NCBI RefSeq assembly: GCF_022899355.1
Contig: NZ_JALJCK010000004.1
Location: 248,001-312,000, forward strand
Direction of reading: 5' to 3'
Source of the DNA: Shinella yambaruensis
GTDB lineage: Bacteria; Pseudomonadota; Alphaproteobacteria; Rhizobiales; Rhizobiaceae
Length of the DNA: 64,000 bases
Each line of letters begins with the position of its first letter. Position 1 is the first letter of the stretch. Positions 25,362 through 36,040 of the stretch are shown here, piece by piece. A program made the position numbers and the translations under genes. Below the pieces are notes generated by a model. That model made no database searches. It had not been told where the DNA came from and saw only the letters and a program-made list of their open reading frames with translations.

Positions 25362-26969
25362 TCAGGCCGTAGCGCCGGCCGTCTTCGTCTGGTGGATCTC
25401 GATGAGGCTCGGGCCCTTGCGGCCGCCTGCCTGCTCCAGCGCGGCCGGCAGGTCGCGCACGTCGGCGAGGCGTTCTGCGGGCACGCCATAGGCGGTGCCG
25501 ATGGCGATGAAGTCGGGCGCGGAGGGTTTCACCCCTTCCGGCGTGATGCCGGCCTCGACCATGAAGTTCTCGATCTCCTGGTAGCCGTCATTGTTCCAGA
25601 CGAGGAAGACGACGCGCGCGCCGGCATCCGCCGCCGAGCCGATCTCCGACAGGGAGAACTGCAGGCCGCCATCGCCGACAAGGCAGATGATCGGCGCATC
25701 CGGCTCGGCAAGGGCCGCGCCAATGGCGGCGGGCGGGGCAAAGCCGAGCGCGCCGTAGCCGGTCGCGGCGTTGAACCAGCTGCGCGGGCGCGTCGCGTCG
25801 CAATAGTAGTTGCCGGCATAGACGGCCTGGGTGGAGTCGCCCACGATGATCGCCTTCGGCAGCGTGCGCCAGATGGCATCGATGACGCCGATTTCCGCCT
25901 GCATCTTCGCCGTCAGCTCGCCCCAGGCCCCCTTGCGGGCCGTTTCGGCGCGTGCAGCGCCATTGCCTGTCGCCTTGTGGCCCTCGAGGAAGCCGAGCAT
26001 GCCGGCCGCCGCCGTCTTGGCGCTGGAGAAGATCGAAAGCCCCGATTGCGGCGTGCGGGCAAGCTGGGCGGCGTCGATATCGATGCGGATCAGCGATTTC
26101 AGCCGCGGAAAGCCGTTGTCGACATTGATGTCATAGTCCGTCGGGCCGAATTCCGTGCCGAAGGCGACGACGAGGTCGGCATCGGCAAGCAGCCGGCGCA
26201 CGGCCTTGAGGCTGGGGCTGGCCGGCACGCGCAGGGCACTTCCGGCAAGCATCCCGCGAGCATTGACGGTGGTGACGACGGGCGCGCCGATGCGCTCCGC
26301 AAGGGCGCGGATCTCCTCTTCCGCCGTCACCGCGCCGCCGCCGGCGAGGATGACGGGGCGCGAGGCATTGGTGCACAGGATGGCGGCGCGCTGCAGGGTT
26401 TCCGCATCGGCGCGCGGGCGCGTGGCGACCGCGGCGGGGAAGCTGCCGGTCTCGATGGGTTTCGCCATCACGTCGGTCGGAATTTCGATATGCACCGGGC
26501 CGGGGCGGCCGGACAGCAGCACGGCAAAGGCGCGTTCCATGACGAGCGGCAGGTCGGCGGGATTGAGCAGCGTGTGCGAATAGAGGGCGAGCGTCTTCAT
26601 CATGCCCTGCTGGTCCGGCAATTCGTGCAGCAGGCCGCGGCCGTGGCCGAGCGAATCGCGCCGGTTGACGCCGGATATGACCAGCATGGGCACGGAATCC
26701 TGCCGCGCCTGCGCCATCGCCGTGATGGTGTTGGTAAGGCCGGGGCCGGTGATGACCAGCGCGACGCCCGGCTTGCCGGAAACGCGCGCATACCCGTCCG
26801 CCATGAAGCCGGCGCCCTGTTCGTGGCGCGGCGTGATATGGCGGATCTTCGCGGCGGCAAGGCCCCGATAGAGCTCGACCGTATGCACGCCCGGAATGCC
26901 GAACACGACCTCGACGCCGTTCGCCTCCAGGAGGTCGACGAGAACTTCCCCGACGGTTTTCGTGCTCAT
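25362..26969 (-). CDS. aruI: Thiamine-diphosphate-dependent 5-guanidino-2-oxopentanoate decarboxylase
   Basis: This is a 535-residue ThDP enzyme of the acetolactate-synthase superfamily. The N-terminal pyrimidine domain has GIPGVHTVELY and the activating Glu50 (RHEQGAGFMADGYARVSG); the C-terminal domain has the ThDP/Mg motif VGDGGLQFS...WNNDGY. The GVHTVELYRGL and HELPDQ features match AruI, which decarboxylates 2-keto-arginine to 4-guanidinobutyraldehyde in the arginine transaminase pathway. Its start overlaps the aruH stop by 4 bp, which strengthens the call. Other 2-oxoacid decarboxylases are the alternative if considered alone. Confidence 0.87.
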   Translation of the reverse strand: MSTKTVGEVLVDLLEANGVEVVFGIPGVHTVELYRGLAAAKIRHITPRHEQGAGFMADGYARVSGKPGVALVITGPGLTNTITAMAQARQDSVPMLVISGVNRRDSLGHGRGLLHELPDQQGMMKTLALYSHTLLNPADLPLVMERAFAVLLSGRPGPVHIEIPTDVMAKPIETGSFPAAVATRPRADAETLQRAAILCTNASRPVILAGGGAVTAEEEIRALAERIGAPVVTTVNARGMLAGSALRVPASPSLKAVRRLLADADLVVAFGTEFGPTDYDINVDNGFPRLKSLIRIDIDAAQLARTPQSGLSIFSSAKTAAAGMLGFLEGHKATGNGAARAETARKGAWGELTAKMQAEIGVIDAIWRTLPKAIIVGDSTQAVYAGNYYCDATRPRSWFNAATGYGALGFAPPAAIGAALAEPDAPIICLVGDGGLQFSLSEIGSAADAGARVVFLVWNNDGYQEIENFMVEAGITPEGVKPSAPDFIAIGTAYGVPAERLADVRDLPAALEQAGGRKGPSLIEIHQTKTAGATA

Positions 26970-28156
26970 GCGCGGCGCTCCTTCGGCATGGTGGAACGGG
27001 TTGCGAGCGCGGTGATGCGCCGGCAGGCCTCGTCGATATGGGCATCGGGCACGGTCAGGCTGAGGCGGATGAAGCCTTCCGCCTCCTCGCCGAAGGAGGA
27101 ACCCGGCATGACCGCGACACGTTCCTCGCGCAGGAGTGCCCAGGCGAAATCCTCGCCGCTCATGCCCGTTTCGGAAACGTCGACGACGATGAACATGCCG
27201 GCCTCCGGCGGCAACGGCACGAGGCCGGGTGCGCGCGACAGGGCTTCGGCGAAGCGGGCGGCACGCGCCTTGTAGCTCTGGCGCATCGTCGCGGCGGTCG
27301 AGATCGGGTTGTCGAGCGCATAGGCCGTCATGTCGGCGATGAAGGGCTGGCCGCCGAACAGCATCGTCTCGGAAACCGAGAGCAGCCGCGTGCAGAATTC
27401 CGCCGGGCCGATCGCCCAGCCGCTGCGGAAGCCCGGCGCGGCGTGGGATTTCGAGATGGAGGAGACGACGATGGTGCGCTCGGCAAGGTCGGGATTGTCG
27501 AAGGGGGAGGCGAAGGCCGCGCCGAAGACGAGCTCTTCATAGACCTCGTCGCAGACGATCCACAGGTCGTGCCTGCGGCAGACGGCGCCGATCTCGGCGA
27601 TCTCGGTGGCGCTCAGCACCGCGCCCGTCGGGTTGTGTGGCGTGTTGAGCAGCAGTACCCGGCAGGCCGGCGTGATGGCGGCTTCGAGGTCGGCCGCCTT
27701 CATGTGGAAGCCGTTTTCCGGGCGCAGCGGCACGGCGATGCGCTCGGCGCCGGTGGCGCGGATGACGCCCTCGTAGGTGGCATAGAGCGGATCGCCGACG
27801 AGCACCGCATCGCCCGCTTCCACGAGGCCGAGCATGACGGCGAAGAGGGCGGTCTGGGTGCCGGGGAAGCAGAGCACGTTGGCGGAGGCCACGTCGCAGC
27901 GGCGCTTCTGGTACTTGCGCACCAGCGCGTCGACCACGGAGGGTTCGCCGCGGCCATTGGAATAGCGGTAGCGGCCGGCATGCATGGTGCGCGCGGCCTC
28001 GGCCAGCAGCGCCGGGTCCGGCGACACGTCCGGCTCGCCGATGGTCAGCTCGATGACCGCCGCGCCTTCGGCCTTCATGCGTCGCGCCTCGGCGTGGATG
28101 GCCCATTTTTCAGAGCCGAGATTGGCAAGCCGATCTGTGATGGATGCATAGCGCAT
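26966..28156 (-). CDS. aruH: Arginine--pyruvate transaminase (PLP fold type I)
   Basis: This is a 396-residue class I/II aminotransferase. It shows ELTIGEPDVSPDP, the substrate/PLP motif NTPHNPTG (171-178), the D203EVYEEL PLP aspartate region and the Schiff-base lysine K236 in SSISKSHAAPG. A GxxRSGW follows. AruH moves the alpha-amino group of arginine to pyruvate, giving 2-keto-arginine and alanine. The assignment rests on both the sequence style and the coupled aruI. The start MRYASITDRLANLG at 28156 is preceded by CGGAGGAC at good spacing, so upstream in-frame ATGs are rejected. It lies 31 bp downstream of the TetR gene. Confidence 0.83.
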   Translation of the reverse strand: MRYASITDRLANLGSEKWAIHAEARRMKAEGAAVIELTIGEPDVSPDPALLAEAARTMHAGRYRYSNGRGEPSVVDALVRKYQKRRCDVASANVLCFPGTQTALFAVMLGLVEAGDAVLVGDPLYATYEGVIRATGAERIAVPLRPENGFHMKAADLEAAITPACRVLLLNTPHNPTGAVLSATEIAEIGAVCRRHDLWIVCDEVYEELVFGAAFASPFDNPDLAERTIVVSSISKSHAAPGFRSGWAIGPAEFCTRLLSVSETMLFGGQPFIADMTAYALDNPISTAATMRQSYKARAARFAEALSRAPGLVPLPPEAGMFIVVDVSETGMSGEDFAWALLREERVAVMPGSSFGEEAEGFIRLSLTVPDAHIDEACRRITALATRSTMPKERRA

Positions 28157-28187
28157 GGCCGTCCTCCGCATTTCCATTGGGTGTCGT

Positions 28188-28826
28188 TTATCGGTCGGTG
28201 CCTGCGGCATCGACCGGTCTCAGGCGCAGCCCGAGCAGGGTTTCGATCGAGGTCAGCGCGATCTCGACGAGCTCGCTTTCCCCGAAAAGCTCGCCGGCCA
28301 GGCAGCCTTCCAGCCAGAGTCCGTCGAGCAGGCCGTTGATCGCGATGGCGAGCCTGCGGCAGCGCTCCGGCGAGGCGTCCGCGCCGCGCGCGGCAAGAAA
28401 GTCGCCGAGCAGGCCCTCCAGCGCGTTGCGGAAGCTCAGATAGCCCTCGCGGTGGATGGCGGCGAGTTCCGGATCGACGCTGACGCGGCTGATGAACGAG
28501 GCCCAGAGCGAGAGGCTTCGGCTGTTGGCGACCGGTTCCGTCAGGTTGATGACGATGAAGTCCCGCAGCCGCGTTTCCGGATCGCCCGTCACCCGCTCGG
28601 CCTTTTCGGTGAGCCGGGCGATGACGACCCGATAGGCCTCCTGCAGGATGTGCTCCTTGGACTGGAAGTAATGCCGGATGAGTCCCGCCGTCACGCCCGC
28701 CTTGATGGCGATCTGCCGGACCGTCGCGCCCTCCAGGCCGTATTCCGCGATGCAGTCGAGCGTCGCCTCGATCAGGTCGTGGCGGCGTTCGGCCTCGGGG
28801 GCGCGATGGAAGGTCCGGCGGGCCAT
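28188..28826 (-). CDS. TetR family transcriptional regulator (BetI-like)
   Basis: This is a 212-residue regulator with an N-terminal helix-turn-helix (LDCIAEYGLEGATVRQIAIK, then AGVTAGLIRHYFQSKEHIL, about 22-58) and a C-terminal ligand domain of the BetI type (DGLWLEGCLAGELF). It is the first gene of the leftward run TetR-aruH-aruI, so it probably controls this run and perhaps the divergent transporter in response to arginine or a guanidino compound. No clear palindrome was found in the 62 bp upstream. Confidence 0.88.
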   Translation of the reverse strand: MARRTFHRAPEAERRHDLIEATLDCIAEYGLEGATVRQIAIKAGVTAGLIRHYFQSKEHILQEAYRVVIARLTEKAERVTGDPETRLRDFIVINLTEPVANSRSLSLWASFISRVSVDPELAAIHREGYLSFRNALEGLLGDFLAARGADASPERCRRLAIAINGLLDGLWLEGCLAGELFGESELVEIALTSIETLLGLRLRPVDAAGTDR

Positions 28827-28888
28827 GGTTCCTCTCTAGTCTCTGCGCAATTCCGAACGCAAGGCTGCCCCCTTCCGCTGGAGCTGTT

Positions 28889-29767
28889 TCAGGCCGCGCG
28901 GCGCAGCACCGGCCGCGTCAGGCAAGTCGGCCCGCCCTCGCAGGCGATGCACAGCGCGTCGGCCTCGAAGGTTTCCACCGTGCAGCCGGCCGCTTCCATC
29001 GCCGCCTTGGTGGCCGGGAAGCCTTCGACCATGATGACCTCGTAGGGCCGGGTCGGCAGCACGTTGAGCGACAGGCCGTTGCTGGCGTGGAATTCGTCGG
29101 CCGGCGCCTCGATCAGGCGGATGCCGCGCTTCTTGAGCAGCTGGTAGAAGGCGGCCGGCAGCAGCGGGGCGAAGACGAGGGCAAGGTCGTCCGCCAGCGG
29201 GCTCATCACGCTCATCAGGTGGAGGCAGGCTTCCTCGCCCTGCCAGAGCGGCAGGTCGTAGGCGAGAACCGTGACGCCGTGCGGGCCAAGGATCTTCGTG
29301 ATCTGGTCGATGCCTTCCTGGTTGGTGCGCACGCCGCGGCCGATGACGAGCGTCTTCGCATCGAGCCAGATGCAGTCGCCGCCCTCCACGGTGCCGTCGC
29401 CCTCGATGCGGCCGAGGATCGGGATCTGGCGTTCGGCATAGGCCTTTTCGTGCAGCGCGGTTTCGGCGACGCGCAACGGCTTGCCCATGCGCAGGAGGAT
29501 CGCGCCGTGATCGGACATCAGCGAGGGATCATGGGTGAACATGGCGTCGGCAAGCCCGTCGCCCTCGTCCTCCAGCCAGATGATCTCGGTGCCGGATTTT
29601 TCCACGAGCTCGGCGAAGGCCTTGTACTGGTGGACCGCGCGGGCGCCGTCGAAGGTCGGGCCGTAATGCCACTTGGCGGCATCGGCGCCCCTCAGGCTCT
29701 CGCCGGGGCGGCGCATCAGAACACGCATCAGGGGGGCCGACATTTCCTGCGAACCGTAGGCGGTCAT
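28889..29767 (-). CDS. Dimethylarginine dimethylaminohydrolase / arginine deiminase-like enzyme
   Basis: This is a 292-residue member of the guanidine-modifying superfamily. The catalytic set is complete: Asp80 (THDP), EGGD at 128-131, His183 (CLHLMSV) and nucleophile Cys282 (GGPTCLTRP) near the C-terminus. Such enzymes hydrolyse a guanidino group, for instance dimethylarginine to citrulline and dimethylamine, or arginine to citrulline and ammonia. The length matches DDAH-type proteins, not the longer arginine deiminase. A good AGGAG precedes ATG 29767. It sits between the TetR-aruHI run and the transporter, so a guanidino substrate linked to arginine is very likely. The precise substrate is open. 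Confidence 0.83.
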   Translation of the reverse strand: MTAYGSQEMSAPLMRVLMRRPGESLRGADAAKWHYGPTFDGARAVHQYKAFAELVEKSGTEIIWLEDEGDGLADAMFTHDPSLMSDHGAILLRMGKPLRVAETALHEKAYAERQIPILGRIEGDGTVEGGDCIWLDAKTLVIGRGVRTNQEGIDQITKILGPHGVTVLAYDLPLWQGEEACLHLMSVMSPLADDLALVFAPLLPAAFYQLLKKRGIRLIEAPADEFHASNGLSLNVLPTRPYEVIMVEGFPATKAAMEAAGCTVETFEADALCIACEGGPTCLTRPVLRRAA

Positions 29768-29979
29768 TCACTGCTCCTAAGGGAAAATCATCTTGGACGG
29801 GCGCTGCCGGAAAAGTCAGCGATGCGCCTATTATACGCTTGAATAATTTCTTAACAAGTGCCACGATGCATTCCATAAGACGACACGACGGGCCGAAGAT
29901 GCCCGCGGGAACGCTGAAAAACAGGGGAATTTGGCATGGGTCATGCATCGATTTTCCGCGCGCTGGAGACGGCTCCGCG

Positions 29980-30753
<774 letters not shown>

Positions 30754-30780
30754 GAAGCAAAAACCAACAGAGGGAAGATC

Positions 30781-31563
30781 ATGAAGAATGCCGTAAAGAC
30801 AATCGCCCTTGCCGCCGCGATCGGCCTTGCCGCCCTGTCCGGCGCCGCGGCCCAGCAGGTCCGCGTCGGCTTTGCCGCCGAGCCCTATCCGCCCTTCACC
30901 TCGCCGGATGCCTCCGGCAACTGGGAAGGCTGGGAAGTCGACTTCATGAAGGCGATCTGCGCCGAGGCCAAGCTCGACTGCGTCATCACGCCGGTCGCCT
31001 GGGACGGCATCATCCCCGCACTGACCTCCAACAAGATCGACATGATCATCGGTTCCATGTCGATCACGGCCGAGCGTCTCCAGACGATCGACTTCTCCGA
31101 CAAATACTATAACACGCCCACCGCCGTGATCGGTCCGAAGGGCCAGGATTTCGAGCCGACGCCGGAAGGCCTCTCCGGCAAGACGATCGGCGTGCAAGTC
31201 GCCACCATTCACCAAGTCTACGCCAACAAGTATTTCGGCGAGAATGGCGCGACCGTGAAGGAGTACCAGACCCAGGACGAGGCGAACAACGACCTCGCCG
31301 CCGGCCGAATCGATGCGGTGCAGGCCGACTCGATCGCCCTCAGCGATTTCCTGAAGACCGAGCAGGGCGCGGCCTGCTGCGACCTGAAGGGCAATGTGAA
31401 GGACGATCCGGAAATCCTCGGTGCTGGTGTCGGCGTCGGCCTGCGCAAGGGCGAGACCGAACTGAAGGAAAAGATCAACGCCGCGATCAAGGCGATCCGC
31501 GAGAACGGCACCTATGACGAGTTCTCGAAGAAGTATTTCGACTTCGACGTCTATGGCGGCTGA
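30781..31563 (+). CDS. Amino acid ABC transporter, periplasmic substrate-binding protein
   Basis: This is a 260-residue family 3 solute-binding protein with a signal peptide cleaved near AAAQQ. The mature start VRVGFAAEPYPPFTSPDASG, then WEGWEVDFMKAIC and later GSMSITAERLQTIDFSDKYY are typical of binding proteins for lysine/arginine/ornithine, histidine or octopine. The glutamate and aspartate positions suit a basic ligand, but the ligand cannot be fixed by eye. The context with arginine catabolism suggests arginine or a derivative. Confidence 0.92.
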   Translation: MKNAVKTIALAAAIGLAALSGAAAQQVRVGFAAEPYPPFTSPDASGNWEGWEVDFMKAICAEAKLDCVITPVAWDGIIPALTSNKIDMIIGSMSITAERLQTIDFSDKYYNTPTAVIGPKGQDFEPTPEGLSGKTIGVQVATIHQVYANKYFGENGATVKEYQTQDEANNDLAAGRIDAVQADSIALSDFLKTEQGAACCDLKGNVKDDPEILGAGVGVGLRKGETELKEKINAAIKAIRENGTYDEFSKKYFDFDVYGG

Positions 31564-31605
31564 TCGCCGGTCTGTGCTTGACGCCGGCGGCTCCCGCCGC
31601 CGGCC

Positions 31606-32361
31606 ATGTTCCTTGCAAGGACGAAAAACCTCATGGCCGATGCCGGATCGCTGATCAACTGGAGCCTTCTCGCGCTCGAACCGCCCGGCTGGGGCGGGGT
31701 GCTTCTGGCAGGGTTGTGGCAGTCGGTCCAGATCGCCGTCGGTGGCTATGCGCTCGGCCTGCTGCTCGGCACGGGCGGTGCCATGGGCAAGCTCTATGGC
31801 GGCCCGGTGACGAAGGACCTCCTCGAGGTCTATACGACCGTCGTTCGGGCCGTCCCCGAACTGGTGCTGATCCTGATCCTTTATTATGCCGGCACGGACG
31901 TGCTCAACAAGATGTCCGCCGCGCTCGGCTTCGGGTCGGTCGATATCAGCGGCCTTGCCGCCGGCATCTTCGTCATCGGCGTCGTGCAGGGCGCCTATTC
32001 CACCGAGGTCCTGCGCGGCGCGATCAAGGCGGTGCCGGCGGGGCAGATGGAGGCGGCGCGCGCCTATGGCATGTCGCCCCTTCAGGTCATGCGCCGCATC
32101 ACGCTGCCGGCCATGCTGCCGCATGCCATTCCCGGACTTTCGAACCTCTGGCTGATCGCCACCAAGGACACGGCGCTTCTCGCGGTCGTCGGCTTCAGCG
32201 AGCTGACGCTGGTGACACGCCAGGCGGCCGGCAGCACCAAGGCCTATCTTCTCTTCTTCTGCGCGGCCGGCATGCTCTATCTGCTGCTCACGCTGCTCTC
32301 CAACGTCCTGATCGGCATCATCGAACGCCACTATCGGCGCGGCCTGACGAGGCATGCGTGA
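31606..32361 (+). CDS. Amino acid ABC transporter permease 1 (HisQ/AotQ-like)
   Basis: This is a 251-residue inner-membrane protein with about five transmembrane segments and the EAA loop GQMEAARAYGMSPLQVMRRI, which contacts the ATPase. The length and order (ATPase, binding protein, two permeases) match histidine/arginine/octopine systems. The stop overlaps the next gene's ATG by one base. Confidence 0.92.
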   Translation: MFLARTKNLMADAGSLINWSLLALEPPGWGGVLLAGLWQSVQIAVGGYALGLLLGTGGAMGKLYGGPVTKDLLEVYTTVVRAVPELVLILILYYAGTDVLNKMSAALGFGSVDISGLAAGIFVIGVVQGAYSTEVLRGAIKAVPAGQMEAARAYGMSPLQVMRRITLPAMLPHAIPGLSNLWLIATKDTALLAVVGFSELTLVTRQAAGSTKAYLLFFCAAGMLYLLLTLLSNVLIGIIERHYRRGLTRHA

Positions 32362-33179
32362 TGAGCGAGGAGACCGTTTCCGCCCTGGCCCTCACAGAAC
32401 TGCCCTCGAAGCGTGCGCTCCTCAAGCCGCACCGCATCGTGCTGATGGCCATCGCCGCCGTGCTGGTCTTCTGCATCGTCTGGTTCATGCGCTGGGATTG
32501 GGTGCCGAAATATTCCGGTCGCCTCGTTTATGGCGTCGGCGTCACGCTGCTGATACTGTTCACCACCTCGATCCTCGGCTTCCTGCTCGCCGTGCCGATC
32601 GGCCTCGTGCAGGTGACCGGGCCATGGCCGCTGAAATTGCTGGCGCGCGGCTTCTGCACGATCATCCGCGGCACGCCGCTGCTGCTCCAGCTGTGGCTGC
32701 TCTATTACGGGCTGGGCTCGCTCTTCCCGCAATTCCCGGAAATCCGCAATTCCTTCCTCTGGCCCTATCTGCGCGAGGCGTGGCCCTATGGGGTGGCGGC
32801 GCTGACCATCTCCTTTGCGGCCTATGAGGGAGAGGTGATGCGCGGCGCCTTTGCCGGCGTGCCGGCAGGGGAACTGGAGGCCGCGCGCGCCTATGGCATG
32901 AGCCGGTTCACGATGTTCCGCCGCATCTGGCTGCCACGTGCCGTGCACCGGGCGCTGCCAACGCTGAACGGCGAGACCGTGCTGCAATTGAAGGCGACGC
33001 CGCTCGTCGCGACGATCACCGTGATCGATGTCTACGCCGTCATCTCCAAGGTGCGGCAGGAGACCTACATCACCTATGAGCCGCTGCTGCTGCTCGCGCT
33101 CATCTATCTCTGCCTGACCGCCATCCTGGTGGTCGCCTTCCGCTATTTCGAACGCAGGATCCCGACGCGTGGTGCCTGA
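32361..33179 (+). CDS. Amino acid ABC transporter permease 2 (HisM/AotM-like)
   Basis: This is a 272-residue permease. It has a longer polar N-terminus (MSEETVSALALTELPSKRAL), then about five membrane segments with the EAA loop GELEAARAYGMSRFTMFRRI. It pairs with the preceding permease to form the channel. The start at 32361 overlaps the previous stop (TGATG), showing coupled translation. Confidence 0.92.
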   Translation: MSEETVSALALTELPSKRALLKPHRIVLMAIAAVLVFCIVWFMRWDWVPKYSGRLVYGVGVTLLILFTTSILGFLLAVPIGLVQVTGPWPLKLLARGFCTIIRGTPLLLQLWLLYYGLGSLFPQFPEIRNSFLWPYLREAWPYGVAALTISFAAYEGEVMRGAFAGVPAGELEAARAYGMSRFTMFRRIWLPRAVHRALPTLNGETVLQLKATPLVATITVIDVYAVISKVRQETYITYEPLLLLALIYLCLTAILVVAFRYFERRIPTRGA

Positions 33180-33192
33180 AAAGGACGATGAC

Positions 33193-34362
33193 ATGACGAT
33201 CCATACGACCCTCCAGAACTCCATGCCGGAAATGGTGGCGATCCGCCGCGACCTGCACGAGCACCCGGAGCTGGGGCTGGAGGAGGTGCGCACGTCGGAT
33301 GTCATCGCGCGCCATCTTGAAAGCTACGGCTACAAGGTCACGCGCGGCCTTGCGAAAACCGGCCTCGTCGCGACGCTCGTGAACGGCACCGGCCGCAAGT
33401 CGATCGGCATCCGCGCCGATATCGATGCGCTGCCGATCCACGAGGAGACCGGCCTTGCCTATGCCAGCAAGACGCCGGGAAAAATGCATGCCTGCGGCCA
33501 TGACGGGCACACGGCCATGCTGCTCGGCGCGGCGAGGGCGATTGCCGAGCGGCGCAATTTCGACGGCACCGTTCACTTGATCTTCCAGCCGGCGGAGGAG
33601 AATTTCGGCGGCGCGAAGATCATGGTGGAGGAGGGGCTGTTCGACAAATTCCCCTGCGATGCCGTCTTCGCCTTGCACAACGAGCCGGGCCTGCCCTTCG
33701 GCCAGTTCGCGCTGCGTGACGGCCCGATCATGGCGGCGGTCGACGAGGCGCGCATCACGGTGAACGGCATCGGCGGCCATGGCGCGGAGCCGCAGGAGAC
33801 GCTCGACCCGATCGTCTGCGGCGCCTCGATCGTCATGGCGCTGCAGACCATCGTCTCGCGCAACATCCACCCGCTCGATCCGACCGTGGTGACGGTCGGA
33901 TCGTTCCATGCGGGCTCGGCGAGCAACATCATCCCGAGCCGGGCCGAGATCGTCGTCGGCATCCGCTCCTTCGATCCCGCCGTTCGCGACGAGCTGGAGC
34001 GCCGCATCTGCCTCATCGCCGAGCGCCAGGCGGAAAGCTACGGCATGAGCGCCACGGTGGACTACCAGCGTTTCTACGATGCGACGGTCAACCACAAGGC
34101 CGAGACGGATCTCGTGCGCGACCTCGCCATCCGCTTTGCCGGTGCAGACAAGGTCGTCGACCTTGACCGCCCCTTCATGGGCAGCGAGGATTTCGCCTAT
34201 ATGCTGAAGGAGCGGCCGGGCACCTATTTCTTCCTTGGCGGCAAGGGTGGCGAAAACGACAAGTCGCTCCACCATCCCGGCTACAATTTCAACGACGACC
34301 TCCTGCCGGTCGGCGCCGCCTTCTGGACGGAACTGGCCGAGCACTACCTGCGCGCGAGCTAG
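33193..34362 (+). CDS. M20 family amidohydrolase (hippurate hydrolase-like)
   Basis: This is a 389-residue metallopeptidase/amidohydrolase. Metal ligands appear in [16 protein letters not shown] and [11 protein letters not shown], and GSEDFAYML supplies the last ligand region; the dimerisation lid follows GGHGAEPQ. Relatives remove acyl groups from N-acyl amino acids. It is 13 bp behind the transporter permease, so it is the last gene of that operon and likely trims the imported compound, for example an N-acylated arginine. That is inference from position. An in-frame GTG 24 bp upstream is a possible alternative start. Confidence 0.88.
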   Translation: MTIHTTLQNSMPEMVAIRRDLHEHPELGLEEVRTSDVIARHLESYGYKVTRGLAKTGLVATLVNGTGRKSIGIRADIDALPIHEETGLAYASKTPGKMHACGHDGHTAMLLGAARAIAERRNFDGTVHLIFQPAEENFGGAKIMVEEGLFDKFPCDAVFALHNEPGLPFGQFALRDGPIMAAVDEARITVNGIGGHGAEPQETLDPIVCGASIVMALQTIVSRNIHPLDPTVVTVGSFHAGSASNIIPSRAEIVVGIRSFDPAVRDELERRICLIAERQAESYGMSATVDYQRFYDATVNHKAETDLVRDLAIRFAGADKVVDLDRPFMGSEDFAYMLKERPGTYFFLGGKGGENDKSLHHPGYNFNDDLLPVGAAFWTELAEHYLRAS

Positions 34363-34435
34363 GGCCGCCGCGCCGGCGGTCAGCGTTTCAAGCGTCCGTT
34401 CTCACCCGGTGGTGCCTGGCCGCTCGCCAAACATG

Positions 34436-35110
34436 TCAGCGGGCGATGAGACGCCCGACCAGGTCCGGTGTCAGCTCGTCGAAATGGGCGATGACATGGC
34501 TCGGCTCGAGCTCGGCGACGGGCACGTCCGAATAGCCGAAGGGCACGCCGATGGAGGGCACGCCGGCATTGCGGGCGACGAGCATGTCGTTGAGGCTGTC
34601 GCCGATCATCACAGTGCGGCTGGGGTCGGCCTCGGCGAGGCGGACGGTGCCGAGCAGGTGCTCGGCATCGGGCTTGCGCACCGCAAAGGTGTCGCCGCCG
34701 GTGATCGCGGCAAAGCGCGGAGTGAGGGCGAGGCCATCGAGCAGGCGCCGGGCAAGGCCTTCCAGCTTGTTGGTGCAGACGGCGAGGCGATAGCCGGCGC
34801 CGGCGAGGCGGTCCATGGCGGCAAGGAGGCCCGGATAGGGCACGGAGACACCCGGCATGGCGCCGGAATAGTGCTCGACGAAGGCGGCGAGCATGCGCTG
34901 CAGTTCCGCGTCCGAGATCTCCCGCCCGCGCAGCGCGAAGGCGCGCTTGATCATCACCTGGCCGCCATGGCCGACGAGATAGGTGAGGTCGCCATAGCCG
35001 ACGGGATCGAGGCCCTCGAGGCCGATCGTGTGGTTGAGGCTCGCCACGAGGTCGTGCGCCGTATCGATGAGCGTACCGTCGAGATCGAAGACTACGAGAG
35101 AAGCGGACAT
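34436..35110 (-). CDS. gph: Phosphoglycolate phosphatase
   Basis: This is a 224-residue HAD phosphatase. It has motif [14 protein letters not shown] (8-20), motif II in VCTNKLE and motif [18 protein letters not shown], with a helical cap between. The pattern and length match rhizobial Gph, which removes phosphate from 2-phosphoglycolate made during DNA repair or oxygenase side reactions. The start [13 protein letters not shown] at 35110 is chosen over upstream extensions. It is divergent from rpiA. Confidence 0.88.
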   Translation of the reverse strand: MSASLVVFDLDGTLIDTAHDLVASLNHTIGLEGLDPVGYGDLTYLVGHGGQVMIKRAFALRGREISDAELQRMLAAFVEHYSGAMPGVSVPYPGLLAAMDRLAGAGYRLAVCTNKLEGLARRLLDGLALTPRFAAITGGDTFAVRKPDAEHLLGTVRLAEADPSRTVMIGDSLNDMLVARNAGVPSIGVPFGYSDVPVAELEPSHVIAHFDELTPDLVGRLIAR

Positions 35111-35323
35111 GGGAAAACCTTGTATGGGGAGGAGGCAGGCAGGCCCCTCCGGTATGCGATGGCAGCGGCATTTGCAATCGCCTTCTCCACCCCGGCGGGC
35201 GCGGGGCCGGCATCGGAACATGCGGCGATTTTGGCTTTCGTTTGCCGGCAGGGGCGTGTAAGTGTCTCACCGGAATTCCGGTCGCTTCGGCGCCGGCTAC
35301 GACCATTCAGGGAGTTTTGGGCC

Positions 35324-36022
35324 ATGGACGCCCGGGAAATGAAAATCAAGGCCGCGGAGGTCGCGCTCACCCATGTCGAGGACGGCATGCGCCTCGGCAT
35401 CGGCACCGGATCGACCGCGGAGGAATTCGTGCGGCTCCTGGCCGAAAAGGTCGCCGGTGGCCTGAAGGTCGAGGGCGTGCCCACCTCCGAGCGCACGGCG
35501 CGGCTCTGCGTCGAGCTCGGCGTGCCGCTGAAGTCGCTCGACGAGCTGCCGGAACTCGACCTCACCATCGACGGCGCCGACGAGGTCGACGGCAGGCTGC
35601 GCCTCATCAAGGGCGGCGGCGGCGCGCTGCTGCGCGAGAAGATCGTCGCCAGCGCCTCGACGCGCATGATCGTGATTGCCGACGAGAGCAAGGTGGTCGA
35701 GACGCTCGGCGCCTTCAAGCTGCCGATCGAGGTCAATCCCTTCGGCCTCACCGCCACCCGCATCGCCATCGAGAAGACGGCGGCCCGCCTCGGACTTTCC
35801 GGGGCAATCGCGCTGCGCGCCTCGGGCGACGGCACCTTCATGACGGATGGCGGACACTACATTCTCGACGCATCTTTTGGCCGCATTCCTGATGCAGATG
35901 CGCTCGCAAGCAGCCTCAATGACATACCCGGTGTCGTCGAACACGGCCTCTTCATCAACATGGCGTCGCTGGCCATCATCGCGGGACCCGCGGGTGCGCG
36001 CACGCTGACGGCGAAAGACTAG
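35324..36022 (+). CDS. rpiA: Ribose-5-phosphate isomerase A
   Basis: This is a 232-residue enzyme of the pentose phosphate pathway that interconverts ribose-5-phosphate and ribulose-5-phosphate. It has [13 protein letters not shown], the catalytic [20 protein letters not shown] and the REK loop, as in RpiA. The start [15 protein letters not shown] at 35324 follows a GGGAG site. It is followed 18 bp later by the DUF2059 gene, a conserved rhizobial pair. Confidence 0.95.
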   Translation: MDAREMKIKAAEVALTHVEDGMRLGIGTGSTAEEFVRLLAEKVAGGLKVEGVPTSERTARLCVELGVPLKSLDELPELDLTIDGADEVDGRLRLIKGGGGALLREKIVASASTRMIVIADESKVVETLGAFKLPIEVNPFGLTATRIAIEKTAARLGLSGAIALRASGDGTFMTDGGHYILDASFGRIPDADALASSLNDIPGVVEHGLFINMASLAIIAGPAGARTLTAKD

Positions 36023-36040
36023 ACAGGAGCACAGACCGAC

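Noticed and set aside
25215-27275. Long open frame antisense to aruI and the aruH end
   Set aside because: Shadow frame, as the ThDP and PLP motifs are on the minus strand.
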